Shown here one piece after another: positions 35,101 through 44,092 of a DNA stretch of 64,000 nt. How positions within the stretch are numbered: position 1 is the first letter of the stretch; each line of letters opens with the position of its first letter. Made by a program: the position numbers and the translations under genes. The DNA lies in assembly GCF_019396385.1 (NCBI RefSeq), contig NZ_JAHKRN010000026.1:55668-119667 (forward strand), given 5' to 3'. This stretch comes from Nonomuraea harbinensis. GTDB lineage: Bacteria; Actinomycetota; Actinomycetes; Streptosporangiales; Streptosporangiaceae. The notes under the pieces are model-generated. The model was given only the letters and a program-made list of their open reading frames with translations, had not been told where the DNA came from and ran no database searches.

Positions 35101-37646
35101 CCAGGATCGTGCACGCCTGGCCGCTCGACGGCACCCCCGCCGGGGACATCGCCGCCACCGACGCCGCCCAGGACCTGGGGTTCTTCAGCCTGCTCGGCCT
35201 CGTCCAGGCGCTCGCCCAGGCCGACCGGGACGGCGGCGTCCATCTGGACATCGTCACCAGGGGCACGCAGGGAGTCGTCGGCGGGGACGTCACCAGGCCC
35301 GAGCACGCCACCGTCGCCGGCTTCACCGCTGTCGTCCCGCTGGAAGCCCGCTGGCTGACGGCCCGCCACGTCGACCTGGAGGAGGGACCGTACGACCCGG
35401 CCGCCGTGCTCGCCGAGCTGGCCGCCGAGCCCGGCGAGCCGCCCGAGGGCGAGCCGCCGTCGCCGGTCGCGCTGCGCGCCGGCCGCCGCTGGCTGCGCGG
35501 GCACACCCGGGTGCCGCTGCCGCCGCAGGCCGACCCGCTGCGCCGGCACGGCGTGTACGTCATCACCGGCGGGCTCGGCGGCATCGGGCTCACCCTCGCC
35601 GAGGACCTGGCCGGTCGGGCACAGGCCCGGCTCGTCCTGCTCGGCCGGTCGGGGCTGCCGCCCCGGGAGGAGTGGGACACCCTCGACGGCGCCCCCGACC
35701 GGGTCCGCCGCGCCGTCGCCGCCGTGCGCCGCATGGAGCGGGCAGGCGCCGAGGTGGTCGTGCTGGCCGCCGACGCCGCGGACCCCGGGGCGCTGCGCCG
35801 CGCCAGGACCGAGGCGCTCGACCGGTTCGGCCGCATCGACGGCGTGGTGCACGCGGCCGGGGTTCCCGGCGGCGGCATGGCCGAGGTCAAGGAACGGGCG
35901 GCGGCCGAGGCCGTGCTCGCCCCGAAGCTCGCCGGCACGCTGGCGGTCCGCGAGGTCTTCGGCGACCTGCCGCTCGACTTCGTCATGCTGTGCTCGTCGG
36001 TCACCGCCGTGGCCGGCGGGTTCGGCCAGGTCGACTACTGCGGCGCCAACGCCTTCATGGACGCCTGCGCGCACGCCTGGCCCGGCCGGGCGGTCTCGGT
36101 CAACTGGGGCGCCTGGCTGGAGGTCGGCATGGCGGCCGAGGTCGCGGCCCCGGCCGCGTTCCGGGCGCTGCAGCGCGGCGACCGGGTGACCAGGATCGAC
36201 CACCCGGTGCTCGGCCACCGCCACGAGAGCGCCGGCCGCCGGCCCTGGTACGCGGCCACGCTCTCCCCGTCCACGCACTGGCTGCTCGACGAGCACCGGG
36301 TGGCGGGCGTGCCCGTCATGCCGGGCACCGGTTACCTGGAGACGGCGCGGGCCGCGTTCGAGGCCGCCGTGCCGAGCCCGGGCCCCGGCCAAGCGATCGA
36401 GCTGCGTGACGTCGCGTTCGTCGCCCCGCTGCCCGTCGCCGACGGCGCCGCCGCCGAGCTGCGGGTGCTGCTCACCCCGGCGGGCGACGGCATGGACTTC
36501 GAGGTGGTCAGCGTGACCGGCGGCGAGGCCACGCAGCACGCCCGCGGCTCGGCCGCCTGGGTCGCCGGGGAGCCGCCGCCGTCGGACCTGGCGGGCGCCC
36601 GGCAGCGATGCGTGTACGGCGGCGAGGACGGGCCGAGCCCGTTCGCCTCCGCCTCCGGCCTGGTCACCTTCGGCCCCCGCTGGAACAGCCTGCGCTCGGT
36701 GAGCCAGGGCGGGGACGAGCGGCTCGCCCGCCTGGAGGCGGGCCCCGACGTGGCCGCCGACCTGGACCGGCTGCCGCTCCACCCGGCGCTGCTGGACGAG
36801 GCGACGGCGTTCATCTCTGTCGCGTCAAGCTCCGTCTCCGGCGGCCACAGCTACCTGCCGCTCGGCTACGGCCGCGTCACCGTGCACGCGCCGCTCCCGG
36901 CCCGCCTGTGGAGCCACGCCCGCCACCGCGACACCGGCGGCGGCGAGGTGCTCGCCGCGGACCTCACCCTGTACGACGACGCCGGCGAACGGGTGGTCAC
37001 CATCGCCGACTTCGTGCTGCGCCGCATCGACAGGGACGCCGTCACGCGGACCGTCGGCGAGGGAGCCCGCCGGCAGGCCGAGGACACCGCCGTCGACGAG
37101 GAGTCGGCCGCCGCCGGTCAGGCGCTCGACGTGGACGGCGCCAGGCGCGGCATCAGCCCGGCAGAAGGCGCCGAGGCGGTCCGCCGGCTGCTCGCCGCGA
37201 ACCTCGGCCCGCAGGTCGTGGTCAACGCCACCGACCTGGCCGAGTACGTCGCCGGCGTGCGCGAGCTGACCCAGGACACGGTCGCCGGCGAGCTGGACGC
37301 GGCCGCCGCGGCGGGGGGCGCGGACGAGCTCCCCGACGACCACGTCGCGCCGCGCAACGAGCTGGAGAGCACGCTCGCCGGCCTGTGGGGCGAGGTGCTC
37401 GGCGCCCGCCGGGTCAGCGTCGAGCAGGACTTCTTCGACCTGGGCGGCAACTCGCTCGTCGCCGTCCAGCTCATCGCGCTCATCAGGAAGAAGGTCGGGG
37501 TCCGGCTGCCGATGCGCAGCCTCTTCCAGGTGCCGACCGTGGCCGGCATGGCCGCGCTCGTGGAGGAGCTGCGCGGCAAGCAGCAGGCCCCCGCCACCGG
37601 CACCACCACCACCATCAGCAGGCTCCCCCGGACGGAAAGGCGCTGA
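32145..37646 (+). CDS. Modular type I PKS: KS-AT-KR-DH-ACP
   Basis: An 1833-residue single-module polyketide synthase that should extend the dipeptidyl chain from NRPS1 by one C2 unit. KS residues 9-430 with TACSSS (Cys near 183), EAHGTGT and NIGHLG all intact. AT 525-830 with GHSIGEY and HAFH, both pointing to malonyl-CoA. KR about 1135-1310 with TGGLGGIG, Ser in LCSSVTA and Tyr in VDYCGAN intact, no LDD motif. DH about 1360-1640 with HRVAGVPVMP; the second motif, LHPALLDEA, has Ala where Gln/His is usual. ACP at about 1763 (DLGGNSL). KR before DH is not the canonical order. The product would be a beta-hydroxy or alpha,beta-unsaturated acyl chain. Confidence 0.92.
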   Translation: MNHEEGNGVEPIAVVGLACRLPGAEDVPAFWRNLVDGVESVKFHTRAEQEAMGVPAHLLDDPMFVPAASVADDYGALDAAFFGMSPREAELRDPQQRMFLELANTALEDAGYDPARYPGEIGVYGAIGSDEYQWLYVRPNTEVFASVGNLAVYTGNHPDYLATLVSYKLDLRGPSLTLHTACSSSLVALHVACEALRAGECDMALTGGASLELPAEWGYLYHQDGIYSPDGHCRAFDASAQGTIWGGGGGMAVLKRLSDAIADGDHVRAVVIGNAINNDGATKVGFSAPSAEGQAAAVSQALGVAQIDPRTVTYVEAHGTGTSLGDPIEVSALAGVLGAASEETGWCGIGSVKTNIGHLGPAAGIAGFIKTVLALEHGMIPPSLNYERPNPRIDFESGPFRVNATLTKWETNGHPRRAGVSSFGIGGTNAHVVVEQAPPAPLPTARPRPAHLLQLSARTPAALDAAVRRLAGHLEDREVSLADVAHTLRTGRKQHKHRAAVVAADPADAVAALRDSRRVTKAKAGTPRVAWLFSGQGAQYAGMGAGLYRAEPVFAAAVDECAALLRDELGLDLRTLLFPGDDEREAADERLRQTELAQPALFTVEWALARLWSSWGIEPAAMIGHSIGEYVAAAVAGVFPLPDALRLVATRGRLMQSMPPGSMLAVRQDHEEVRRTLPDGLSVATVNGPGTCVVAGPTELVERYAATLDEAEVQHTALRTSHAFHSAMMDPILGDFHAAVAAATRDAPRIPFLSNVTGTWITPEEATDPGYWTRHLREAVRFGDCVAALAAEGEWRMLECGPGRQLAGLARTQLPRTAPAPLPSLPGPADTKSDLEVLYAAAGTLWAAGAPLDVTAITEPARRVPLPAYPYERTRHWVPTAVDPELIYPRAARTGALPQEERFSVPAWRQAPVTPVPADSLAGTRCLVFAGPGGVPLLDALRAAGADAVQVVPGTAYGVAPDGTVTVRPAEREDYEALIARTGVPARIVHAWPLDGTPAGDIAATDAAQDLGFFSLLGLVQALAQADRDGGVHLDIVTRGTQGVVGGDVTRPEHATVAGFTAVVPLEARWLTARHVDLEEGPYDPAAVLAELAAEPGEPPEGEPPSPVALRAGRRWLRGHTRVPLPPQADPLRRHGVYVITGGLGGIGLTLAEDLAGRAQARLVLLGRSGLPPREEWDTLDGAPDRVRRAVAAVRRMERAGAEVVVLAADAADPGALRRARTEALDRFGRIDGVVHAAGVPGGGMAEVKERAAAEAVLAPKLAGTLAVREVFGDLPLDFVMLCSSVTAVAGGFGQVDYCGANAFMDACAHAWPGRAVSVNWGAWLEVGMAAEVAAPAAFRALQRGDRVTRIDHPVLGHRHESAGRRPWYAATLSPSTHWLLDEHRVAGVPVMPGTGYLETARAAFEAAVPSPGPGQAIELRDVAFVAPLPVADGAAAELRVLLTPAGDGMDFEVVSVTGGEATQHARGSAAWVAGEPPPSDLAGARQRCVYGGEDGPSPFASASGLVTFGPRWNSLRSVSQGGDERLARLEAGPDVAADLDRLPLHPALLDEATAFISVASSSVSGGHSYLPLGYGRVTVHAPLPARLWSHARHRDTGGGEVLAADLTLYDDAGERVVTIADFVLRRIDRDAVTRTVGEGARRQAEDTAVDEESAAAGQALDVDGARRGISPAEGAEAVRRLLAANLGPQVVVNATDLAEYVAGVRELTQDTVAGELDAAAAAGGADELPDDHVAPRNELESTLAGLWGEVLGARRVSVEQDFFDLGGNSLVAVQLIALIRKKVGVRLPMRSLFQVPTVAGMAALVEELRGKQQAPATGTTTTISRLPRTERR

Positions 37647-37647
37647 C

Positions 37648-37842
37648 ATGCGGGACGGCCAGTACAAGGTCGTGGTCAACGACGAGGAGCAGTACTCGAT
37701 CTGGTTCGCCGGACGCCCCGTCCCCGACGGCTGGCGGGAGACCGGGTTCGAGGGCGCCAAGCAGAGCTGCCTCGACCACATCGAGCAGGTCTGGACCGAC
37801 ATGCGCCCGCGCAGCCTGCGCGAGGCCATGGACCGACACTAG
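37648..37842 (+). CDS. MbtH-like protein
   Basis: A 64-residue MbtH family member: YKVVVNDEEQYSIWF, PVPDGWRETGF and the C-terminal helix CLDHIEQVWTDMRPRSLRE with the conserved Trp residues. These small proteins bind adenylation domains and are needed for their folding or activity. The gene lies one base after the PKS stop and 13 bases before NRPS2, inside the operon, so it probably serves the A domains of NRPS1-3. Confidence 0.96.
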   Translation: MRDGQYKVVVNDEEQYSIWFAGRPVPDGWRETGFEGAKQSCLDHIEQVWTDMRPRSLREAMDRH

Positions 37843-37855
37843 GAGGACACCGGCC

Positions 37856-40800
37856 GTGACCGGCACCTACGTCTTGCCTGCCTCGTACGCCCAGGAACGC
37901 CTGTGGTTCCTCGCCCGGCTCGACCCGGACGCGCCCGCGCACCACGTCAACGCGGTGATCGAGCTGCCCGGCCGGAGCGACCCGGAGCGGTGCCTGGACG
38001 CGCTGCGCCAGGTCGTCCGGCGGCACGAGACGCTGCGCACGTCGCTGGCGACCGAGGACGGCGACCTGATCCAGGTCGTCCAGGTGGACCTGCCGGTCAC
38101 GCTGCCCTGCACCGACCTGCGCGGCCTGCCGCCCGAGCGGGCCGAACGCGAGTTCCGCGCGCTGGCCCTGGCCGAGGCGCGCAGGCCGTTCGCCCTGGAC
38201 CGGCCGCCGCTGTGGCGGGCGCGGCTGGTCCGCATGAGCGACGAGCTGCAGCGGATCGTGCTGGTCGTGCACCACGCGGTGTTCGACGCCCGCTCAGGCG
38301 TCGTCTTCACCAGTGAGCTGAAGGAGATCCACGACGCGCTCGGCCAGGGCCGCGAGCCGGACCTGCCCGAACTGCCCATCCAGTACGCCGACTACGCCGC
38401 CTGGCAACGCGAGCACCTCGCCGGGGGCGTGCTCGCCGGCCAGCTCGGCTACTGGCGCGAACGCCTGGCCGGCCTGCCCGGCGACACCGGCCTGCCCACC
38501 GACAGGCCGCGCCCGGCCACCCGCGGCCACGCCGGCGACGAGTACGCCCGCACCCTGCCCGCGGACCTCGTCGGCGCGCTGGAGGAGCTGGCCAGGCGGC
38601 GCGGCGCCACCCTGTTCATGGTGCTGCTGGCCGGGTTCAAGGCGCTGCTCGCCCGCTACGGCGGCCAGGACGACGTCGTGGTCGGCTCGCCGGTAGCCGG
38701 CCGGGACCTGCCCGAGTTCGAGCCGGTCATCGGCATGTTCGTCAACACGCTGGTGCTGCGCACGGACCTGTCCGGCGACCCGTCCTTCGACGAGCTGCTG
38801 GACCGGGTGCGCGGCACCGTCGTGGAAGCGCTGGACCACGCCGACGTGCCGTTCGACCGGCTGGTGGAGGCGCTGCGGCCGGCCCGCGACCCCAGCCGCA
38901 CCCCGCTGTACCAGGTGGGCTTCAACCTGCTGCCGATGGACACGCGCGGCCAGTTCCCCAACGGCACCGCCCAGCACGACCTCGGCCTCGACGTGGTCAG
39001 GACCCCTTCCGGCGCGGGCCTCTACTTCGAGTACAGCACCGAGCTGTACGACGCGGACACGGTGGCGCGGATGGCCGAGGCGTACCGGCTCGTCCTGGAG
39101 GCCGTCGCCGCCGACCCGGGCGTCCGGCTGTCACGGCTGCCGCTGATGACGCCCGAACAGGAACGGCGGCTGCTCACCGGCTGGAACGCCACCGCCGCAC
39201 CGTACCCCGCAGGAACCCTGCACGAGCTGGTCGCCGAGCAGGCCGCGCGCACGCCGGACGCGGTCGCGCTCCGCGACCTCGCCGGCGGCACGCTCACCTA
39301 CGCCGAGCTGGACGAGCGCGTCCGCGCGCTGGCCGGGCGGCTGGCGGCGGCCGGCGTGGGCGCCGAGACCTGCGTGGCGCTGTGCCTGCCCCGCGACGCC
39401 GATCTGGTGGTGGCGCTGCTGGCGGTCCTGCGGGCGGGCGGCCACTACCTGCCGCTGGACCCGGCGTACCCGGCGGAACGGCTGTCGTACATCCTGGCCG
39501 ACTCCGGCGCGCGCCTGCTGATCACCACCTCGCGCCTGGCCGGCGACCTCCCCGCCGACCGGCCGCCGGTGTTCCTGCTGGACCGGCCGCCGGAAGGGCC
39601 GCCCGCGACGCCGGTACGGGTGGGTCCGGACAACCTGGCCTACCTGATCTACACCTCCGGCTCGACCGGGCGGCCCAAGGGCGTCGAGGTGCCGCACCGG
39701 GGAGTCGTCAACCTGGTCACCGACGTGATCCGCCGGGTCGGCGGCGGCAGCGCGCTGCTCATGACGTCGCTGTCCTTCGACATCGCCGCGCTGGAGATCT
39801 TCACGCCGCTGCTGTCCGGCGGCACCCTCGTCGTCGCCCCCGACGACACCTCCCGCGTGCCCCGCCAGGCCGGTCGCGCCGCCGAAGGGGTGGACCTGGT
39901 GCAGCTCACCCCCTCGGTGGCCGGCCTGGTCGCCGGGCACCTGCCGCCCGGCCTGCCGCGCCTCATCCTCGGCGGCGAGCCCCTGCCGCCCGACCTGGCG
40001 GCGCGGCTGCTGAAGGTGGCCGGGGAGCTGTGGAACTTCTACGGCCCGACGGAGACCACCATCTGGTCCACCGCCTACCGGGTGCCGCGTGACGCCACCA
40101 CGATCCTCATCGGCACGCCGGTGGCGAATACGTCGGTGTATGTGGTGGATGGGGGGTTGTGTCCGGTTCCGGTGGGGGTGCCGGGTGAGTTGCTGGTGGG
40201 TGGGGTGGGGGTTTCTCGGGGTTATCACGGTCGTGCGGGGTTGACGGGGGAGCGGTTTGTTCCGGATCCGTTCGGTGGTGGTGGGGGGCGGTTGTATCGG
40301 ACGGGGGATTTGGTGCGGTGGTGTGTGTCGGGGGAGTTGGAGTATCTGGGGCGTGTTGATGATCAGGTGAAGGTGCGGGGGGTGCGGGTCGAGCCTGATG
40401 AGGTTGCGGCGGTGCTGGGGGAGTGTCCGGGGGTGGGTCGCGCGGTGGTGGTGGTGCGTGACGATGCTCCGGGTGGTCGTGGTCTGGTGGCGTATGTCCA
40501 GCCTGGTGCGGGTTCGGGGGTTGATTCTGGTTCGTTGAGGGGGTTCTTGCGGGCGCGGTTGCCGGAGGCGATGATCCCGGCGGCGTTCGTGACGGTGGAC
40601 GGTTTCCCGGTGCTGCCCAGCGGCAAGCTCGACCGCAAGGCCCTCCCGCCGCCCCCGCCGGAAGAGGCCCGCGAGCAGCGGCCGCCGCGCACGCCGGAGG
40701 AGCACACCTTGCACGCCGTCTGGACCGGCCTGCTCGGCAGGGACCGGATCGGCGTGGACGACGACTTCTTCACCCTCGGCGGCCACTCCCTGCTGGCGAT

Positions 40801-43800
40801 GCGGCTCGTGGTCAGGATGCGGGAGGAGTTCGGCGCGCGGGTGACGCTGCGCCGCTGCTTCGAGACGCCGACCATCGCCGGGCTGGCCCCCCTGCTGACC
40901 TCGGCGCACGCCGCCTCCATCCCCGCGGCCGAAGGGCCGGTGGAGCCGTCGCACGCCCAGGCCCGCCTGTGGTTCCTGGACCAGCTCGATCCCGGCAGCC
41001 CCGCCTACAACGTGGCCTGGGCCGAACGCCTGACCGGCCCGCTCGACGTCGAGGCGCTGGCCGCCGCCTTCGACGACCTGGTGGACCGGCACGACGCCCT
41101 CCGCCTCGTCATCACCGGCGCCGACGGCGAACCGCACCTCCAGGAGGGCACCCGCAGACCCCGCCTGGCCGTCCGCCCCCTCCCCGCTCCCGGCGGGACC
41201 GACGAGGACGAGATCGGGCGCCGGGAGGCCCGCCACCGGTTCGACCTCGCCACCGGCCCCCTCGCCAGAGCCGTCCTCGTCAGGCGGAGCCGGGAGGAGC
41301 ACGACCTGTTCCTGACCCTGCACCACGTGAGCGCCGACCGGTGGAGCCTGTCGATCCTGCTGCGCGACCTCATGGAGCTCTACCGGGCCCGCGTCACCGG
41401 CACGCCGCCGGACCTGCCCGCCCTGCCCACCGGCTATCGCGACTTCGCCGCCTGGCACCGCCGCCGGGCCGGCGAACGTACGGACGATCTCGCGTACTGG
41501 AAGGACACCCTCGCCGGCCTGCCCGCCACCCTGGACCTGCCCGCGGACCGGCACCGGCACGGGCCGGCGGGCATGGCGGGCCGCAGGCTGACGTTCGGGA
41601 TCGACGCGGACACCGTCGCCGCGGTCCGGGAGTTCGCGGCGGAGCGGCAGGCGACGCCGTTCATGGTGCTGCTGGCGGCGCTGCAGGCGGTGCTGGCCCG
41701 CTACACCGGCCGCGACGACATCCCGATCGGCACGCCGGTGTCCGGCCGGGCGCACCCGGACGTCGAGGAGCTGGCCGGCCTGTTCCTCAACACGCTGGTG
41801 CTGCGCGGCGACCTGTCCGGCGACCCCGGCTTCGGCGAGCTGGTCCGGCGCACCAGGGAACGGGTGCTCGACGCGCACGACCACGCCGAGCTGCCGTTCG
41901 AGGTGCTGGTGCGGGAGCTGGCCGAGGAGCGCGACCTGGCCCGCAACCCGCTGTTCCAGGTGATGCTCGCCTACCAGAACGTGCCGCCCGCCCCGCCGGA
42001 GGCGGCCGGGGTGTCGCTGCGCACCCTGGACATCGACCCCGGCGTCACCCAGGCGGACCTGCACCTGGTGATCGAGGAGGCCGGTGACGGGCTGACGGGG
42101 GTGCTGCACTACGCCACCGACGTGTTCGACCATGACCGGATGGAGCGGTTCGCGGACCACTTCCGCGCCTTCCTCACCCGGGCGGTGGCCGCGCCCGGCC
42201 GTCCCGTGAGCGAGGTGCCGCTGCTCACGCCCGGAGAGCTGGAGACTGTCCTGCGGGCCAACGACACCGCCACCCCGTACGAGAGCGCGACGCTCGCCGG
42301 CCTGCTGGCGGACCAGGCGGCGCGCACCCCGCACGCCCCCGCTGTGCGCCACGGGGAGGAGTGGCTCACCTACGAGCAGTTCACCGCCCGGGTCGACCGG
42401 CTGGCCCGCACGCTGCGCGCGCTCGGCGCCGGACCCGACCGGGTCGTCGGCGTGTGCCTGGAACGCGGGCCGGACCTGGTGGTCGCCGTGCACGCGGTGA
42501 TCGCCGCCGGCGCCGCCTACCTGCCGCTGGAGCCGGACCACCCGCCGGCCCGGCTCGCCGCCATGCTGTCCGACTCCGGCGCCCGCCTCGCGATCACGAG
42601 CACCACCCACCACGCCCTCCTGCCCTCCGGCGTCACCCCCGTCCTCCTCGACGCGACCCCCCTCACGGAGCCGGCCCCCGACACGACGCCGGAGGTCGCC
42701 GTCCATCCGGACGCGCTCGCGTACGTGATCTTCACGTCGGGGTCGACGGGACGTCCGAAGGGGGTGGGGGTGTCGCACCGGGCGATCGTCAACCGGCTGC
42801 GGTGGATGCAGGACGCCTTCCCGCTCACCGGCGAGGACCGGGTGGCGTTCAAGACGCCGTTCTCGTTCGACGTGTCGGTGTGGGAGCTGTTCTGGCCGCT
42901 CATCACCGGCGCCGGAATGGTGGTCGCCGACCCCGGCGGGCACGCCGATCCCGGCTACCTGACCCGCCTGTTCGGCGCCGGGGACGTCAGCACCGTCCAC
43001 TTCGTGCCGTCCATGCTCGACGCCTACCTCGACGAACCCGGCCTGCCGCCGCTGCGGCGGGTCATCTGCTCCGGCGAGGCGCTGCCCCCGGAGCTGGCCG
43101 CGCGCTTCCACGAGCGGATGCCCGGCACGGAGCTGCACAACCTGTACGGCCCCACGGAGGCGGCCGTGGACGTCACCCGGCACGCCTGCCGGCCGGGGGA
43201 GACCGTGATCCCCATCGGGGGGCCGGTCGCCAACACCCGCCTGGAGATCCTCGACGAGCGCATGAACCGGGTGCCCGTCGGCGTCCCCGGCACGCTGTGG
43301 ATCGGCGGCGTCCAGCTCGCCCGCGGCTACGTCAACCGTCCCGCCCTGACCGCCGAACGGTTCGCGCCCGACCCGCACGGCCCGCCCGGCGGCAGGCTGT
43401 ACGACACCGGCGACCTGGCCAGATGGCGGCCCGACGGCGAGATCGAGTACCTGGGCCGCGCCGACCACCAGGTCAAGATCCGCGGCATGCGGGTCGAACT
43501 GGGCGAGATCGACGCCGCGCTGTCGGCGCTGCCCGGCGTGCGCGCCGCCGCCGCGCGGGCCGTCGCCGACGGGGCCGGGCTGCGGCTGGCCGGATACGTG
43601 GTGCCGGACCCCGGCGAGCACGACCCGGCGCGGTGGCACGCCCTGCTGCGCGAGCGGCTGCCCGGCCACCTGGTCCCCGCCACCCTGACGATCCTGGACG
43701 CGCTGCCGCTCAACCGCAGCGGCAAGCTCGACCGCGACGCGCTGCCCGACCCGTCCGCCCCCGACCCGGCCGCCCACGCCGACCCGGAGGGCGAGGCCGA

Positions 43801-44092
43801 ACGCGCCGTCGCCGCCGCCTGGCAGGGCGTGCTCGGCCTGGCGCGGGTGTCGGCGCACGACAACTTCTTCGCCGTCGGCGGCGACTCCATCCGCAGCCTC
43901 AAGGTGGTCTCCCGGCTGCGCGAGGCGGGCTACGCCGTACGGCTGGAACAGCTGTTCCTGCACCAGACGGTCAGAGAGCTGGCCGCCCGGCTGGAACCGG
44001 CCGCGCCGGCCGCCGAACCGCGGGCCGCGGCGCCGTTCGGCCTGCTCGACCCCGAGGACCTGGCACGGATGCTGGAAGGCGAGGCGCGATGA
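37856..44092 (+). CDS. NRPS2: C-A(Gly)-T-C-A(Ser)-T
   Basis: A 2078-residue two-module synthetase, GTG start after AGGAGG. C2 residues 1-430 (HHAVFDA at about 139) accepts the PKS-bound chain. A3 460-950 (TSGSTGRPKG at about 600, NFYGPTETT); code read as DILQIGFIW, close to glycine codes. T3 near 980 (DDFFTLGGHSLL). C3 1020-1450 has HHVSADR, retaining His and Asp but not the usual Gly. A4 1485-1970 (TSGSTGRPKG at about 1628, NLYGPTEAAVD); code DVWHISLVD, a serine code. T4 near 2003 (VGGDSI). A block of about 460 bases at 40127-40590 has distinctly different codon use. The stop overlaps NRPS3 (ATGA). Confidence 0.93.
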   Translation: MTGTYVLPASYAQERLWFLARLDPDAPAHHVNAVIELPGRSDPERCLDALRQVVRRHETLRTSLATEDGDLIQVVQVDLPVTLPCTDLRGLPPERAEREFRALALAEARRPFALDRPPLWRARLVRMSDELQRIVLVVHHAVFDARSGVVFTSELKEIHDALGQGREPDLPELPIQYADYAAWQREHLAGGVLAGQLGYWRERLAGLPGDTGLPTDRPRPATRGHAGDEYARTLPADLVGALEELARRRGATLFMVLLAGFKALLARYGGQDDVVVGSPVAGRDLPEFEPVIGMFVNTLVLRTDLSGDPSFDELLDRVRGTVVEALDHADVPFDRLVEALRPARDPSRTPLYQVGFNLLPMDTRGQFPNGTAQHDLGLDVVRTPSGAGLYFEYSTELYDADTVARMAEAYRLVLEAVAADPGVRLSRLPLMTPEQERRLLTGWNATAAPYPAGTLHELVAEQAARTPDAVALRDLAGGTLTYAELDERVRALAGRLAAAGVGAETCVALCLPRDADLVVALLAVLRAGGHYLPLDPAYPAERLSYILADSGARLLITTSRLAGDLPADRPPVFLLDRPPEGPPATPVRVGPDNLAYLIYTSGSTGRPKGVEVPHRGVVNLVTDVIRRVGGGSALLMTSLSFDIAALEIFTPLLSGGTLVVAPDDTSRVPRQAGRAAEGVDLVQLTPSVAGLVAGHLPPGLPRLILGGEPLPPDLAARLLKVAGELWNFYGPTETTIWSTAYRVPRDATTILIGTPVANTSVYVVDGGLCPVPVGVPGELLVGGVGVSRGYHGRAGLTGERFVPDPFGGGGGRLYRTGDLVRWCVSGELEYLGRVDDQVKVRGVRVEPDEVAAVLGECPGVGRAVVVVRDDAPGGRGLVAYVQPGAGSGVDSGSLRGFLRARLPEAMIPAAFVTVDGFPVLPSGKLDRKALPPPPPEEAREQRPPRTPEEHTLHAVWTGLLGRDRIGVDDDFFTLGGHSLLAMRLVVRMREEFGARVTLRRCFETPTIAGLAPLLTSAHAASIPAAEGPVEPSHAQARLWFLDQLDPGSPAYNVAWAERLTGPLDVEALAAAFDDLVDRHDALRLVITGADGEPHLQEGTRRPRLAVRPLPAPGGTDEDEIGRREARHRFDLATGPLARAVLVRRSREEHDLFLTLHHVSADRWSLSILLRDLMELYRARVTGTPPDLPALPTGYRDFAAWHRRRAGERTDDLAYWKDTLAGLPATLDLPADRHRHGPAGMAGRRLTFGIDADTVAAVREFAAERQATPFMVLLAALQAVLARYTGRDDIPIGTPVSGRAHPDVEELAGLFLNTLVLRGDLSGDPGFGELVRRTRERVLDAHDHAELPFEVLVRELAEERDLARNPLFQVMLAYQNVPPAPPEAAGVSLRTLDIDPGVTQADLHLVIEEAGDGLTGVLHYATDVFDHDRMERFADHFRAFLTRAVAAPGRPVSEVPLLTPGELETVLRANDTATPYESATLAGLLADQAARTPHAPAVRHGEEWLTYEQFTARVDRLARTLRALGAGPDRVVGVCLERGPDLVVAVHAVIAAGAAYLPLEPDHPPARLAAMLSDSGARLAITSTTHHALLPSGVTPVLLDATPLTEPAPDTTPEVAVHPDALAYVIFTSGSTGRPKGVGVSHRAIVNRLRWMQDAFPLTGEDRVAFKTPFSFDVSVWELFWPLITGAGMVVADPGGHADPGYLTRLFGAGDVSTVHFVPSMLDAYLDEPGLPPLRRVICSGEALPPELAARFHERMPGTELHNLYGPTEAAVDVTRHACRPGETVIPIGGPVANTRLEILDERMNRVPVGVPGTLWIGGVQLARGYVNRPALTAERFAPDPHGPPGGRLYDTGDLARWRPDGEIEYLGRADHQVKIRGMRVELGEIDAALSALPGVRAAAARAVADGAGLRLAGYVVPDPGEHDPARWHALLRERLPGHLVPATLTILDALPLNRSGKLDRDALPDPSAPDPAAHADPEGEAERAVAAAWQGVLGLARVSAHDNFFAVGGDSIRSLKVVSRLREAGYAVRLEQLFLHQTVRELAARLEPAAPAAEPRAAAPFGLLDPEDLARMLEGEAR
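40127..40590 (+). other. Codon-usage island in the A3 domain (recombination block)
   Basis: Within NRPS2 the third codon position switches abruptly from mostly C to G/T (GTG, GGT, TTG, GGG, CGT), then switches back near 40590 at the start of the PAAFV segment. The block covers the A3 domain from just after the last specificity residue to the A9-A10 region. It reads in frame and the protein motifs are normal (RLYRTGDLVRW, LGRVDDQVKVRG). This is best explained by replacement of the C-terminal subdomain with DNA from another synthetase. Confidence 0.7.
42675..42930 (+). repeat. Near-identical segment shared by A4 and A5, copy 1
   Basis: These 256 bases (A3-A4 core region of the A4 domain) match 45836-46091 with only scattered differences, including silent positions. 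The offset is constant at 3161 bases. A second block, 43043 to about 43350, matches 46204 to about 46511 in the same register. The C domains in front are dissimilar, so only the Ser adenylation domain is copied or kept alike. Confidence 0.8.

Noticed and set aside
36608..37855. Upstream extension of the NRPS2 reading frame into the PKS gene
   Set aside because: The frame is open but overlaps the PKS DH-ACP region and the MbtH gene in another phase, with Arg/Pro-rich composition. The real start is GTG 37856 after AGGAGG.
39131..43963. Very long antisense open frame (about 1600 codons) opposite NRPS2
   Set aside because: A product of high G+C and codon bias on the coding strand. It has no domains, and the His/Pro/Thr-rich patch simply mirrors the codon-usage island.
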